A stretch of DNA of 64,000 nt, taken from positions 372,001 to 436,000 of the forward strand of contig JAZGUH010000443.1 of NCBI GenBank assembly GCA_037893225.1, given 5' to 3'. A program made the translations under genes and the position numbers. This document shows positions 20,151 through 30,936 of the stretch, piece after piece. Source of the stretch: Hippasteria phrygiana. Lineage: Eukaryota; Echinodermata; Asteroidea; Valvatida; Goniasteridae. The notes beneath the pieces are model-generated. The model was not told the DNA's origin and ran no database searches. It saw only the letters and a list, made by a program, of their open reading frames with translations. Position 1 is the first letter of the stretch, and every line of letters starts with the position of its first letter.

Positions 20151-22205
20151 ATACTGTAAAATCTAAAATAGAATTCAAGCTTTTGCTAACATATTTTAAC
20201 ATTTTAAAGATTTTCCAGCCCATGATTGAGACTTCCCATTTTGCATTCATTGTGGCTGCAATATTATGTTGGTCTTCTTGTTAGCAACAGGAGACGGGGG
20301 GGGGGGGGGGGGGGGGGGGGGCAATGATTAAATATATATTTTGAAACAAGCCCCAATTGACTCTACAAATTTATGCATTTAAACACAAGTATGAAAGGGT
20401 ATTCGGCATGAAGCTTTGGAGGTCTCTTTTAGATTCTGAACTTAATATTTGTCCTGTCAATGCTGGATGTTATGAAACTGGTGGACTTCATTCCAATCAA
20501 TGAACACATTTCCTTCCTTCTTTGTAGACTTGGTAGTTGCAGTGACAGCAAGACAAAATGCTCCTTGAAACAGTGACTGCAGTTTAGATACTTTCTAAAA
20601 TCTTGTCTAAAGTCTGCCCCTAATGAAGGACACTGTGGGCTTCATCAATCACAACATGAGTCACACTGTTCGGATAGGGCTTTGTGACTTAAACATCACA
20701 CACATGTTTCTCCAATAAATGTTCAAGATGCCCATTAATGTCAAAAAATCTTCCATCCGTAACACTTTCACTCTGGTGTCCTGTTGCTCATCTGCAATAG
20801 TTAAGCACCTTTTGTCACTGACTTGAATGGCACATGCACCGTATCTGCATGAAAAGAAACAGAACATTTACGCAAATTTATAGCAGTACTGCTGTTTGCA
20901 TACATAGCATAAGTCGGGTGCCATCAGTGGATATGCATTATTGCCTGATGGCGCAGTGCTAAATTAGTAAACTGTACCACTATAAAAATGGAGGTAAAGT
21001 CTTTCCTACAGGATCACCTGATCACGCAAATCTATTTCTGAGCAAGTGCAAACACATCTTTGACAAACAAGTGAATCGGTAGTGTTAAAAGATTTTTAAA
21101 ATGAATATCTTCCAACTATTTGTCAGGGTTGCTTTTGCACAAATACTGGCACTGGATGCCTGAAACATGAGTAAGCACTAGTTGGACAATCAGTTCAGAT
21201 AGAACTCTCTATTGTATAACTAACATGATTCAGACTAGTTTTAATATGAAAGAAATTTATCACGTCGGTAAGATTTTACTTTAATACCCCCAACCAAAAT
21301 CGTTAAGGAACATCAAATCTTGGAAAATATCCATCCATTTGTGTTCATTATTGTATAAACACTTGGCACAACCTTTAATTTTGAGAATTTTTTGGGGACA
21401 TTTTATTGCAATATAGGGGAAGAAAGTTTGTGCTTTTTGTTAGAAGTTCTTGGCACCATGTAAAGTCACTCAAAGTGTTCACAATCATACATGTTGATTT
21501 CTTCCAATTTTGTTTACAGATTTTGCTGAAATAAATCTTGATATAACATGTTTAGAAAGTTGTTATCAAGGAGGGTTTGATATTTTCCAAGATTTTTCTG
21601 TTCTTTTTTGGTGGGGGTATTAAAGTAAAATCTTTCCGTCTTACCTTTCAATCTGCTCTCCAATGATTGGATTGAGCAAATGGTTGTTGCTGCTCTCAGT
21701 ATACATGGCCACTACACGATGAGACTCCAGTCCAGTCTCACTCAGTATTCATATTTCTCCATACTAAGTCCATCGTTCTCGTAATCGTATATCCAGCATC
21801 ACACTTCACAGTCTTCTTGTTTTTGTAGGCAAAATCGCCATCGTCATGATCATGATCATGATCGTGTCTCCTCCGCGAAGGCAACATTTCAATCATTTCA
21901 ACAGCATAGGTTTCAAATATGAAAAGCAGTGCCTCTCTTCTTGATGATGGTTGCGAAAATATACCTTTTTTTTTAGACCTGAGCGAAAATCTAAACGAAT
22001 ATTCGTAATATACACTGACGTACGTATCATCACCACAGTACATATTGGCCGGCCGTACTCTACCATGGCCCAGTTGCATTGTGGGTATGATCCCTGACCT
22101 GCATTCATTTGCATGAAACCGGAGGAAATCCTCCGAAATTTATTACCCGCTACCGGTCCCTACTTTTGAAATCCGAAGGACAATGTAGGGACCGGGAACC
22201 AGTCT
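20151..22205. repeat. Duplicated 2-kb segment, copy B
   Basis: It is co-linear with 5966-8331 and lacks the 306-bp MITE and the Gypsy element. It serves as the empty site for both. A second exon-like block near 21640-21735 on the minus strand is open here (RVVAMYTESSNN) and ends at GTAAGA, while copy A has an in-frame TAA there. Confidence 0.9.
20520..20844 (-). pseudogene. Decayed DEAH-box (RecQ-like) helicase exon, copy B
   Basis: Same exon as copy A, with acceptor CAG just before 20844 and DEAH at 20646-20635. The motif III-like segment LAVTATTKSTKKE can be read without a frameshift here, which supports the helicase assignment. Stops and frame changes elsewhere still break it. Exon end not determined. 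Confidence 0.6.
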
Positions 22206-22206
22206 A

Positions 22207-22372
22207 ACTGTCCACGATAAACGACGACGATAACGAAAACGATGAGAATGAACGCCATTGATTGGTGGAATTGTCGCGCGTGCAATACGCGCGCGTTCCG
22301 CCCACCAATAGAGAGCGTTTATTTGCATCGTTTTTGTTTTCGTCATCGTTATCGTGGCCAGTGTGACCAGCC
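22207..22372. mobile_element. Complete CGATAACG MITE (about 165 bp)
   Basis: Arms CCACGATAAACGACGACG...GAATGAACGC and GCGTTTATTTGCATCG...ATCGTGG are inverted for roughly 50 bp, and a second short inner stem (ATTGGTGG/CCACCAAT) frames GCGCGCG. It abuts the end of duplicated copy B. Confidence 0.8.
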
Positions 22373-22599
22373 TTTTATTCATAAATGCCTCAGCGAGTTT
22401 CACTGTCCCTATTGGTCGAGAGCCTGCACGTAGATGTGTTTAAACGGTTGTTTAAAGGGACACATTGCTTTGGATTTTGCGATTTGTTCTATAAAACTGA
22501 AATGGATATGGTTGGGAAGCTTTTTTAAAAGTAGAATATAAAGATTCACATAACTATCCCTTAAAATTGCTTGGTTTTTGTTTAATTTCGTGACAAATA

Positions 22600-22653
22600 A
22601 CGGTCCGCCATTTTGTAGATCCAAATTTTTGACTCCACAAAATGGCGGACCGT
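22600..22653. repeat. Perfect 17-bp hairpin
   Basis: ACGGTCCGCCATTTTGT and ACAAAATGGCGGACCGT flank a 20-base spacer. Flanking direct repeats are not seen. Confidence 0.85.
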
Positions 22654-22748
22654 GTTCACCAGTCGTATTTCCAGTCGCAGCTGGTTGAATTACGTTCTGT
22701 TGATCCATTTTGATGTACTGTGGCACGGCGCGCAGCACTGGCGATCAT

Positions 22749-22926
22749 ATGAAGCACGATATGGGGGGAAAGGGACCCCCCTCTTTTGTGTTAATCATTG
22801 TGTTACCGGAATCTCAGGAATTCTATTCAGAAATCTAGGGGGATGTGTTAGATAACAATAATCTAGAGTTTGCTTAGGGTATAGGGACAAAAGGGGGGTA
22901 CCCCTCTGCCCCATATTGTGCTGGGT
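22749..22926. mobile_element. CCCAGCAC MITE, copy 2 (inverted)
   Basis: Ends GCACGATATGGGG and CCCATATTGTGCTGGG; opposite orientation to copies 1 and 3. Nested in the TTAA element 22456-23138. Confidence 0.75.
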
Positions 22927-23264
22927 ATAGCGTAGTTTGCGCATTATTTAGACGGTGGAAATATGTCTATGTTTCGCGGGTCAGATGTCGGAGTCAGAGG
23001 CCAATTTTTTGTTTTGTAATCACTACTCACTAATTACAACACATTATACGTGCTTTTTTTGCATGAACAACTCTTATAAAAGATAAGGAACATTTCCAAA
23101 CAACAAAATTGTATGACATTTGAAGGCAATGTGTCCCTTTAAACACAGCTAGAAGTTGTTTAAACACGGCGCGTCATAACCAGCTGTTTTCAGCCGATAC
23201 GCAACAGGGAGAGCGTAGTAGGTGCGCGCACAAGATGTACTGAACTTTATAAACTCGGAAGTTG

Positions 23265-23953
23265 GTAGAAAATGCTAAAGTTTTCTTTTATTACGAATAA
23301 ACTTGAAAAGGAAAAATTATCTCCCCAAAACTCTGGCAAACATTGAAAGGTCTCGGATCCTCTGTCTGGTAAATCCAAACCATCATCAACCAGCATATGC
23401 TTAAATGTTGACGGTGTATTTGTTTCTGACAAGCCTAAGGTTGCAGAGATTTAAAAAAACTTTTTACGACTGTGACCACTAAAATTGTTTCCAAAATTCA
23501 AACTGGCAGTGGCTACTTTGGCATTCCATTTGTTACCCAATTTTACTCGAGCAATGGTGTACTTCCTGATGTATTTAGTTTGTCTCCTGTCAGTGAAGAG
23601 TACATGTTACACAAAGGCTGACCACTGAATTGAAATCTGTCTGTGAATGGATGGCTGACAACAAATTATCTTAGAATTTTGGAAAATGTGAAAGTATCTT
23701 GTTTGGTCAAAAGCGTAAATTGAAAACTTGCAATGACTGAACATTTCCTATAACAGTAGTAGCATTAAATCTAAGTCCACTGTCAAGTATCTAGGTGCTG
23801 AACTTGAACAGAAACTTAGTGGTGAAACAATGGTTGCTAATATAGGAAAAGTCAATGGTAGAAAAAAAGTCTGTACCGCAAGGCTAAATTTTTTGACCGT
23901 TCAGTCAGAAAAATTGTGGTCTCGGCATTGATCCAGTGTCATTATGATTATTA
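23265..23953 (+). pseudogene. LINE ORF2 fragment, 5' part (interrupted by BEL element)
   Basis: Frames read, with several shifts, an LW..LKGLGSS linker typical of the region before the reverse transcriptase, an FFTTV segment, then, after an internal deletion, an MADNKLS...FGQKRKL segment and a KYLGAELEQKL block that lies downstream of the YADD box. The catalytic core is missing. It ends at the ATTA target duplication of the BEL element and resumes at 32045. CR1/jockey-like group. Confidence 0.8.
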
Positions 23954-25057
23954 TGACGAACATGGAGCGCCGAGGGCGCCCTCTTTCCGACAAGTTAACC
24001 TCTGACTAATACAGGATTTGTGAACTTTATCTGCTTTATTCTCTTTCCTGTGTCGTGGGTGGACCACATGAGGTAAAACTAAAAAACAAGAAATACAAAG
24101 AAAATACACTAAGTACCATTAACAATGTGCACAAATTTACACAGGTTGGCAAGAGATTTAACAATAAAAAACCAAAGACAAAAAAATATTAATGAAATAT
24201 TGAAAGATCAAAAAGTAATGTCAAACTGATACATGTATAAGAAACATCGCAAAGTTATAAGTGCACAACATCATCTCAAAACACTCCAAGGGATTGTAAA
24301 TTCACATTAGACAATCTATGGAAATTAACCTACAGAACTGTGCTCTCCAAAAGATGAAGTGTCCTCAAACTGCCTATGGGTCTGGAATACTGAAATCAGC
24401 AACCTGAAACCAAGAAAAATGCATAGTTCCTAAATACACTGTACTTTCCAAATAAGGATACGCTAATCCCAAATATGGAATCCAGCTCATGAATATTCAT
24501 AACATCGTGGAAAAATGGCGAGAGCATGTGCTTAGGCAGGCCTCGTGTGCACACAAAAACTAAGTTCCTAACCTTATATAACGTTAAAAAATCATCGATA
24601 TAAAAACATAAAATGACCAAATATCCACTGTTTCTTGACCAGAAAACAATACTGATCATTCCAATCATGTCACCTGAGAAACCGGCCTCGATAATGAGGA
24701 AAATTCTAAGGCACAAAATTAGGGAAAGTTTTCGCAAGGCACAAGAAAATTATCGATGCGATACAGAAAATCATGGTGGCAAAATGTGACTGAAGATTAC
24801 GATACAAATTACTCATCAAATAACGATCAATAATCACTACCACAAGTATAAATGGAATCTTAAACTCACCAGTGATCTTCTGGTGTAAAGCTATCAGAAT
24901 AGAGTGGTCTCAAAAAGATGGAAAAACAGGCACCAAAATGGATTAAAACTTGACGTGACTGAACAATTGTGTAACTTTAGCGAAAAACTACGAGGACCAC
25001 GAGAGGGCGCAATACTACATTCAATCGCAACTCACACTGCCAGGGGTATACATAACA
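23954..25057 (-). repeat. 3' LTR of the BEL element (1104 bp)
   Basis: On the plus strand it runs TGACGAACATGG...GTATACATAACA. It is nearly identical to 30937-32040. Near 24994 it contains CCACGAGAGGGCGC, which resembles a CTCF-type core. Confidence 0.93.
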
Positions 25058-25065
25058 CTCCCCCC
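25058..25065 (-). other. Polypurine tract of the BEL element
   Basis: GGGGGGAG on the minus strand lies directly upstream of the 3' LTR TGTTATG start, the expected position for plus-strand priming. 25066-25241 is otherwise untranslated 3' sequence. Confidence 0.75.
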
Positions 25066-25241
25066 GTGGTGATACCATCATCACAATGTGAATACAATAC
25101 AAATACATGTAATAAGGTTACACTAAATCAGTAAAAATGGTTTATAACAACGAGTAAACACTTGATACGCGGTGCCTACATGTCTAAGCAGCATCTGGTA
25201 GAGTCCAAGCTTCATGAGTTCCGCTGGACCACGGTGATCAG

Positions 25242-28200
25242 TCACTCCGAGGGAATCAGAAGAACCAAGTCGCTTATTGGCCGCAACAACGTCTTCTTCT
25301 TCAACTCGCGGGCTGGTTGTAGAAACAGGTTCCTCTGGTCCGCGGCTACCATCTCCACGCTGGCTTTCCTGATGTGTCCGTCTCCACTTGCTACAACGCC
25401 AACAACCTTGCCCAGAGGCCAGTCGTTTCGCCGGGAGTCACATTTGACGATGACAACATCCCCTTCCTTCAGGTCTCTCTTTGGCTGCTGCCACTTCGCT
25501 CTAGTCTGTAGCAGAGGTAGGTAGTCCTTCCGCCACTTGTCCCAGAACATATTGGATAGATGCTGGACGCGTCTCCACTGGCTTCTCATGAGATCTTTGA
25601 GATCAAATGGTCCTTCTGGGGCTGTCACCTGCGATGGCTTCATCGTGAGCAGCATATTGGGCGACAGGTTCAAGGGTAGCTCTGGGGTGTCGCTGTCTGG
25701 CAGTAACGGCCGGGAGTTGATTATGGCAGCGACTTCTGCCATAAGGGTTGTGAAAACCTCATGGGTGAGCTGGCTAGGCTTGACATCTCGCAGGATACCT
25801 TCTAGGATGCGGCGGGAAATGCCGATCATTCGCTCCCAAGCTCCACCCATATTCGATGCGTGGGGAGGGTTGAAAACCCACTCGCAGCCACGGGTGAGTA
25901 GATACCTCTTGATAGGTTCCTTGTCTTGGAGCTGTTGTCCAATTTCATTACAGGCACCAACAAAATTTGTGCCGCAGTCTGAACGGATCTGCCTGGCTGG
26001 ACCTCTGATGGAGAAAAAACGTCTCAGGGCATTGATGAAACACGAGCTGTCCATCGCTTCCAGGATCTCGATGTGGACACCACGTGATACCATGCAAGTA
26101 AATAGGGCAGCCCATCTCTTTGCACGACTTGTACATCCTCTGGTCTTTCTGCTGTTGACTTCAAATGGGCCGAAAACGTCTACCCCGACGAAAGTGAACG
26201 GCGGTGCTTCTGTGACTCTCTCTTCTGGGAGGTCTGCCATGATCTGGTCTTGACGCTTACCTCTCAGCCTTTTGCATGTCACGCAGTCTTGGATCACCTT
26301 GGATATCTGCCTCTGGCCACCAAGAACCCAGTAGCCTTCATTCCTTATCGTACCCAAGGTAATGTGTCGACCTTGGTGGCTGCACTGCTGATGGAAGTGT
26401 TTGATGATGAGCTTCGTGACATGGTTGTTCTTTGGTAGTACAGCTGGGTGTGTTGCTCTCTCTGACAGTTGCGCTTTCTGCAATCTGCCTCCGACTCGGA
26501 GTACCCCGTTGCTGTCAACGTAGGGGTTGAGCGAAGCTAGCTTGTTCTTCTTGGTCAACTTCCCACTTCTAAATTCGGCTAACTCGGCAGCAAAGGCTTC
26601 ACTCTGCACACTCTTTATTATGACGGTCTCAGCTTTGAGACGCTCTCTGATAGACTTCGCCTTCTCACAGACATGCCAACCCTTGCAGTCGAATTCTGCT
26701 CTGAATGAGTTGGCAATGTGGATCAAGTTGGTAGTGGCTCTCATTGCTGAATCCCAACTTGAAAATCTGGTGAACCTCTCACTGCCGAGGGATGTATCGG
26801 TCAAGACAACCTTGTTGCAGCTTATCTTCTCTGGAGACACTTCTGGGTCATCCTGGAGAATTTCTATCTCTCTCTGCTCGCCGCTCGAGGGCAGGTTCTT
26901 TAGCCTCAGGAACTCTGGTCCGGCAATCCACATGGAACCACTTAACTCTGCTGCCAGAATGGATCTCGAAGCTAGGTCAGCTGGGTTTCTCTCTGACGGG
27001 ACATAGGCCCACTGTCCAGGCTCGGAGGTTTTGAGTAACCGGTTTACTCGGTTGCACACGTAAGTGCGGAAGCGACGTTTTCTGTTGGTAATGTATCCCA
27101 GGACTACTTTGCTATCAGTGTAGAACTTTGACTCATCAACTTTAATCTGTAGTTCCTGGGTGACGTAGTCTTCCATTTCTGTGGCCAGAACTGATGCACA
27201 GAGCTCAAGGCGTGGGATGGTGATGGCTGCTTTAGGTGCGAGCTTTGCTTTACCCATCACCAACTGGACATGGACTTCATCGATGCTGCCAACAGTCCTC
27301 AAATAGCAGACTGCGCCTATGGCCTTGTTCGAAGCGTCTCCAAAGGTATGTAGTTCTCTTCTCACTACTTCTGTGGTTGAGAATGGTGCAAATGAGCGAG
27401 GAACTCGCACATCCGTCAAGGCGATCAGGGACTTTCTCCACATCACCCAGTCTTGGAGCGGGTCCTTTGGGAGTGGATCATCCCAGCCACCGCCATCTTG
27501 AGTCATCTCTCGCAGCAGCATCTTCCCCTTAATGATCACGGGTGCTGCCAACCCAATCGGGTCAAAAATTCCATTGACTTCCGACAACACTGTCCTCTTG
27601 GTGCATGCGTTGGCATTCGGTTCTGCTATTTGGAAAGTAAAGGAGTCTGCCTTTAGGTCCCAGGATACTCCCAATGTACGTCGTATGGTGCTTTCATCTT
27701 TGTTGGAGAGGTCAGCTTCAGCCAGGTCCGGGGCCAACTCGCTAGGCTCAAATGTTGCCAGGACACCAGCATCACTTGAAGCGAACTTGTGCAGACGGAT
27801 ATTCGCAGTGGACAGGAGATCCTTCGTTCGCTTCAGCACGTCGACTGCCTCTTCCTTGGTTGGGAAAGACTTCAGTAGGTCGTCCATGTAGAAATTTCCT
27901 TCTATCAGCTTCCTCACATCGGTGCCAAACTCTGCTTCACCTTCTTCACCAGTCTTTCTTAGGCCACTGATGGCCACAGCTGGGGATGGCTTGTTGCCAA
28001 AGACATGCACTGTCATGCAGTAGGTGACAATGGCTGCATTAGGGTTGTTGTCCTCATACCACAGGAAACGTAGGAATCTTGTGTGGTCTTCTCGGACTCT
28101 GAAAGCATAAAACATCTGCTCGATGTCTGCGGTGACTGCAACTGGCTCCTCTCGGAACCTGATCAGGACGCCCAGGAGCTGGTTCATCAGATCAGGTCCA

Positions 28201-29015
28201 CTTAACAAGACATCATTCAGGGAAACACCTGAGAAGACGGCACTTGAGTCGAACACCACCCTCACCTTGTCAGGCTTCTGGGGGTGGTATACTCCGAAGT
28301 GTGGGAGGTACCAAACTTCTTCACCAGCAGTAGTTGCCTCATCCAGAACCTGCTTAGCAAGTCCCTTCTCCAGAATCTTTCTCATGAACTCGATGTAGTG
28401 CTGCCTTTTCTTTTCGTCCTTAGCCAGGGAGCTGGCCAGGGTTTTCATCCTAGATACCGCTTGGGCCTTGTTGTTTGGCAGTGTTCTTCTATTTTTTCTG
28501 AGGGGCAAAGGTGCGCACCAGTTACCATCTTGGTCTTTCTTCATCTCGCCGGCGATCAGCTCCATGAACTCTCTGTCGTCGGAAGACGGCCCAAGACGTT
28601 CATCAGCACTAGTGCTGATGAACACTTCTTCCCCCAATTCAGCTGCTGTAGGCCTGGTGTGAAAGACCTTCACTGCCTTGTCACATGGCTGGAATTGGGC
28701 GGAATGGCGACCGTTTCTCAAGACCTGCGTAAAGTAGGTGCTGATTACGTCTTGCTGCAGGTAGGAGATGTCTGTCCGGATGTGGGCGCCGTTCAAACAA
28801 ACCTCGCCGACAACGACCCAGCCTAGATCGAGTCGGTGCGCCCATGGCTGGTCATCTTTGCCGTTGATCACCTCTCTCACTTTGTGAAACTGCGGAGCAT
28901 CTCTGCCAAGTAGCACTGCTATTTCGGCATCTTTGTTCAGGGGTGGTATCATCGGGGCGATTGGCTTTAAGTGATCAAAGGCTGCTGCCACCTCTGGTGT
29001 GGGTATCTCCGCCAC
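25242..29015 (-). CDS. pol: BEL/Pao pol: reverse transcriptase, RNase H, integrase
   Basis: The 1257-residue frame begins in the protease-RT linker (EIPTPEVAAAFDHLKPIAP). It contains an RT with VTADIEQMFYAF and the NFYMDDLL catalytic box, an RNase H with TFGDASNKAIGAV, LELCASVLATEM and YTDSKVVLGYI, and an integrase with a CVTCKR zinc-finger end. The integrase catalytic residues lie in GVDVFGPF, RSDCGTNF and NMGGAWERM, giving D, D and E. A DUF5641-like tail (NDWPLGKVVGV) follows. All key residues are present. It has no obvious own start signal; expression must come from upstream gag by a frame change near 29040. Confidence 0.93.
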   Translation of the reverse strand: MAEIPTPEVAAAFDHLKPIAPMIPPLNKDAEIAVLLGRDAPQFHKVREVINGKDDQPWAHRLDLGWVVVGEVCLNGAHIRTDISYLQQDVISTYFTQVLRNGRHSAQFQPCDKAVKVFHTRPTAAELGEEVFISTSADERLGPSSDDREFMELIAGEMKKDQDGNWCAPLPLRKNRRTLPNNKAQAVSRMKTLASSLAKDEKKRQHYIEFMRKILEKGLAKQVLDEATTAGEEVWYLPHFGVYHPQKPDKVRVVFDSSAVFSGVSLNDVLLSGPDLMNQLLGVLIRFREEPVAVTADIEQMFYAFRVREDHTRFLRFLWYEDNNPNAAIVTYCMTVHVFGNKPSPAVAISGLRKTGEEGEAEFGTDVRKLIEGNFYMDDLLKSFPTKEEAVDVLKRTKDLLSTANIRLHKFASSDAGVLATFEPSELAPDLAEADLSNKDESTIRRTLGVSWDLKADSFTFQIAEPNANACTKRTVLSEVNGIFDPIGLAAPVIIKGKMLLREMTQDGGGWDDPLPKDPLQDWVMWRKSLIALTDVRVPRSFAPFSTTEVVRRELHTFGDASNKAIGAVCYLRTVGSIDEVHVQLVMGKAKLAPKAAITIPRLELCASVLATEMEDYVTQELQIKVDESKFYTDSKVVLGYITNRKRRFRTYVCNRVNRLLKTSEPGQWAYVPSERNPADLASRSILAAELSGSMWIAGPEFLRLKNLPSSGEQREIEILQDDPEVSPEKISCNKVVLTDTSLGSERFTRFSSWDSAMRATTNLIHIANSFRAEFDCKGWHVCEKAKSIRERLKAETVIIKSVQSEAFAAELAEFRSGKLTKKNKLASLNPYVDSNGVLRVGGRLQKAQLSERATHPAVLPKNNHVTKLIIKHFHQQCSHQGRHITLGTIRNEGYWVLGGQRQISKVIQDCVTCKRLRGKRQDQIMADLPEERVTEAPPFTFVGVDVFGPFEVNSRKTRGCTSRAKRWAALFTCMVSRGVHIEILEAMDSSCFINALRRFFSIRGPARQIRSDCGTNFVGACNEIGQQLQDKEPIKRYLLTRGCEWVFNPPHASNMGGAWERMIGISRRILEGILRDVKPSQLTHEVFTTLMAEVAAIINSRPLLPDSDTPELPLNLSPNMLLTMKPSQVTAPEGPFDLKDLMRSQWRRVQHLSNMFWDKWRKDYLPLLQTRAKWQQPKRDLKEGDVVIVKCDSRRNDWPLGKVVGVVASGDGHIRKASVEMVAADQRNLFLQPARELKKKTLLRPISDLVLLIPSE

Positions 29016-30006
29016 ATCTCCAGGAATGTTGTTGCACTCGAACAGTGATAGGCGTAGGAGCGGAAACTGTGCCGTCCATACTCTCGATGACTAGGCCAGA
29101 AAGTTTTCTACCGTGGACTTCCTGGAGGCCATTAACCGTCTTGACAGCATACGTTGACTTATTCTGCTTGACTCCTAATCTCTCAAGAAGATTTTCGTTG
29201 ATGAGGGAACCATCACTTTGGTCGTCGATGATGACGTATGTGGTGATAACATGGTCCGGCTTCTCTTTCAGGTAGGCTTTTGCCAAACAAATTTTGGCGC
29301 ATGACCGGCCTTTTTTACCGCTGCCACATACTCTGGTGCATTTAGGTGTGACGATTATCTGGGGCCGGTCGTCGTACTTCATGGTAGGGGGTGTCTGATT
29401 TGACGCTGGTGGGACTTCTTTGCTGGGTGCAGGCCTGTGCATGACTGTGACATGGGACTTGCCACATATGTCGCATCTCACTCGGGTCTTACAGTTCTTA
29501 ATGATGTGGTTGGCCCTCAAACACCGGAAACACAGGCGATTCTCTTTCACAAATGATATCTTCTCATCTATGGATTTCTGTAGGAAGGCTCGGCAATCCT
29601 GCAGCTCGTGTGCTGTGTTGTGTACCGGGCAACGGGATGTCTCCTTTGCTGCAGACCCTTCCTCCACCCAAGTCTTTCGTACGGTGAAAGAAGGCCTTGA
29701 CGAAGAGCGTTCAGCTGCACTCTTGACAGCATCAGAAAACTGGAAGCTCGGGTCGCTTTGCACTCTGGCATGGTGCTGGATGAACTTTACAAATTCCTCA
29801 AAAGGCGGGAAGAGGACTGCATGCTTCTTCTTGTATTCTGACCCCTTCTCTCGCCACTTGTTCTGTAGCCACTCTGGCAATTTCTGCACTAGGGGCTGCA
29901 ATCCCCTCGAGGAGTCCAACGCCAGCAACCCTGGAAACTTCTCCGACTCCTTCCGGTACTGGACCTCAAGGAGAAGATATCCGAACTCTTCCAGCTTGGT
30001 GCTGCC
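28975..30006 (-). CDS. BEL gag C-terminus and protease
   Basis: This continues the gag frame after the TAG at 30009-30007. It carries the gag region PLVQKLPEWLQNKW, a zinc-knuckle segment (CFRCLRANHIIKNC, then CDICGKSHVTVMH), and a DUF1758-type aspartic protease with VIIDDQSDGSLI, where most retroviral-like proteases have D[ST]G. It runs out of frame into about 28975, 40 bases past the start of the pol frame. The pol frame is +1 relative to it. Confidence 0.85.
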   Translation of the reverse strand, partial: GSTKLEEFGYLLLEVQYRKESEKFPGLLALDSSRGLQPLVQKLPEWLQNKWREKGSEYKKKHAVLFPPFEEFVKFIQHHARVQSDPSFQFSDAVKSAAERSSSRPSFTVRKTWVEEGSAAKETSRCPVHNTAHELQDCRAFLQKSIDEKISFVKENRLCFRCLRANHIIKNCKTRVRCDICGKSHVTVMHRPAPSKEVPPASNQTPPTMKYDDRPQIIVTPKCTRVCGSGKKGRSCAKICLAKAYLKEKPDHVITTYVIIDDQSDGSLINENLLERLGVKQNKSTYAVKTVNGLQEVHGRKLSGLVIESMDGTVSAPTPITVRVQQHSWRCGGDTHTRGGSSL

Positions 30007-30915
30007 CTACGGGGAGATCTTTTGGAACTGCTCTAGTCGGCCTGTGAGATCTCGTTCCACTGCCTCTGGGGAGCCATGTTTTTGCTCCAGATACTCCCAG
30101 GTTCGCTTGAGGCCCTCTTCTGGTCTGTCAATGTGGATGGCATAGATCCTTTGGACGAACGATTCTGTCTCGCCCTCAAGGGAACCCAGGACCAGGTTTA
30201 ACTCCTCATATGGCTTCAGCTCCAGGTCCTTCGTTGCTTGTTGGAAGCTGCACTTCCAGGCCCGGTAGTCGCCCGCACTGCCTTTGAATTTTCTGATGCC
30301 ACTCTTTACCAGCTCTTTCTTCACCAACATGTTACTGATGGAGTTGAGACTCTCCTTAATGGGTGGGCTGGGGGGCTCCGGTAGATTGCCATCTTTGGGG
30401 ATAGACTGTGACGGCAGTGCAGGCTTGGTTTCAGCATCATCCTTTTTGTCTCGTATCACAGGCTGAACTTCTGATGGGGACTTTTCTTCGATCTTGATTG
30501 CTGGTTTTTCTTTTTCAGGCGACTCTGTCTCAGGTTCCTTGAAGTGGTGGGATATATAGTCGCTGGTGCGGACAGCGGAGTCAACAACTGGCAACTGCAA
30601 ATCTTCTTGGATACTGGCGGAACCTTCCCTCAAGGCGACTGACTCTAAAAATTCTGCTTCCACTTCTGCCATTGCATACTCCTTTTCTGCGCCCAATAGA
30701 AGAAGAGCATTGGCGACGTGTTGTTCTTGCCGACGAAGATCTGCCTCTTTCTGGGTGAATTCCACCTTTGTTTTCAAGGACTTGGCTTTAGCACGAGCCA
30801 GAATGGCTGCTGAGCTCATGTTTGACTTCAGGGAACTTCTGCTGGTTCTGCGTGATGCCCGTGTTCGTCGAGAACTGGCACTGGTTGAGTCGTCGGAGTC
30901 GAGTACTTCGATCAT
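30007..30915 (-). CDS. gag: BEL gag N-terminal part (DUF1759)
   Basis: The ATG at 30915 is only 21 bases inside the LTR. The 302-residue frame has Ser/Arg-rich, then coiled-coil (AKAKSLKTKVEFTQKEADLR) and acidic segments, then a DUF1759 core (IRKFKGSAGDYRAWKCSF...). It ends at TAG (30009-30007) and the same frame continues immediately. Either the stop is a recent nonsense mutation or gag extension needs readthrough. Confidence 0.88.
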   Translation of the reverse strand: MIEVLDSDDSTSASSRRTRASRRTSRSSLKSNMSSAAILARAKAKSLKTKVEFTQKEADLRRQEQHVANALLLLGAEKEYAMAEVEAEFLESVALREGSASIQEDLQLPVVDSAVRTSDYISHHFKEPETESPEKEKPAIKIEEKSPSEVQPVIRDKKDDAETKPALPSQSIPKDGNLPEPPSPPIKESLNSISNMLVKKELVKSGIRKFKGSAGDYRAWKCSFQQATKDLELKPYEELNLVLGSLEGETESFVQRIYAIHIDRPEEGLKRTWEYLEQKHGSPEAVERDLTGRLEQFQKISP

Positions 30916-30936
30916 CTTGAAAAGTTCTTTTTACTA

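Larger units (their letters stand above)
22456..23138. mobile_element. TTAA-flanked element with AGGGACACATTG ends
   Basis: AGGGACACATTG and CAATGTGTCCCT are perfect inverted ends flanked by TTAA (22452-22455, 23139-23142). The AGGG start and TTAA fit Kolobok-type MITEs. A CCCAGCAC MITE (22749-22926) is inserted in it. It also holds a hairpin with perfect 17-bp arms (22600-22616 and 22637-22653). Confidence 0.85.

Noticed and set aside
24396..24737. 113-codon frame present twice (also 31379-31720)
   Set aside because: It is identical because it lies in both BEL LTRs. LTRs of this type do not encode proteins and no family is recognised.
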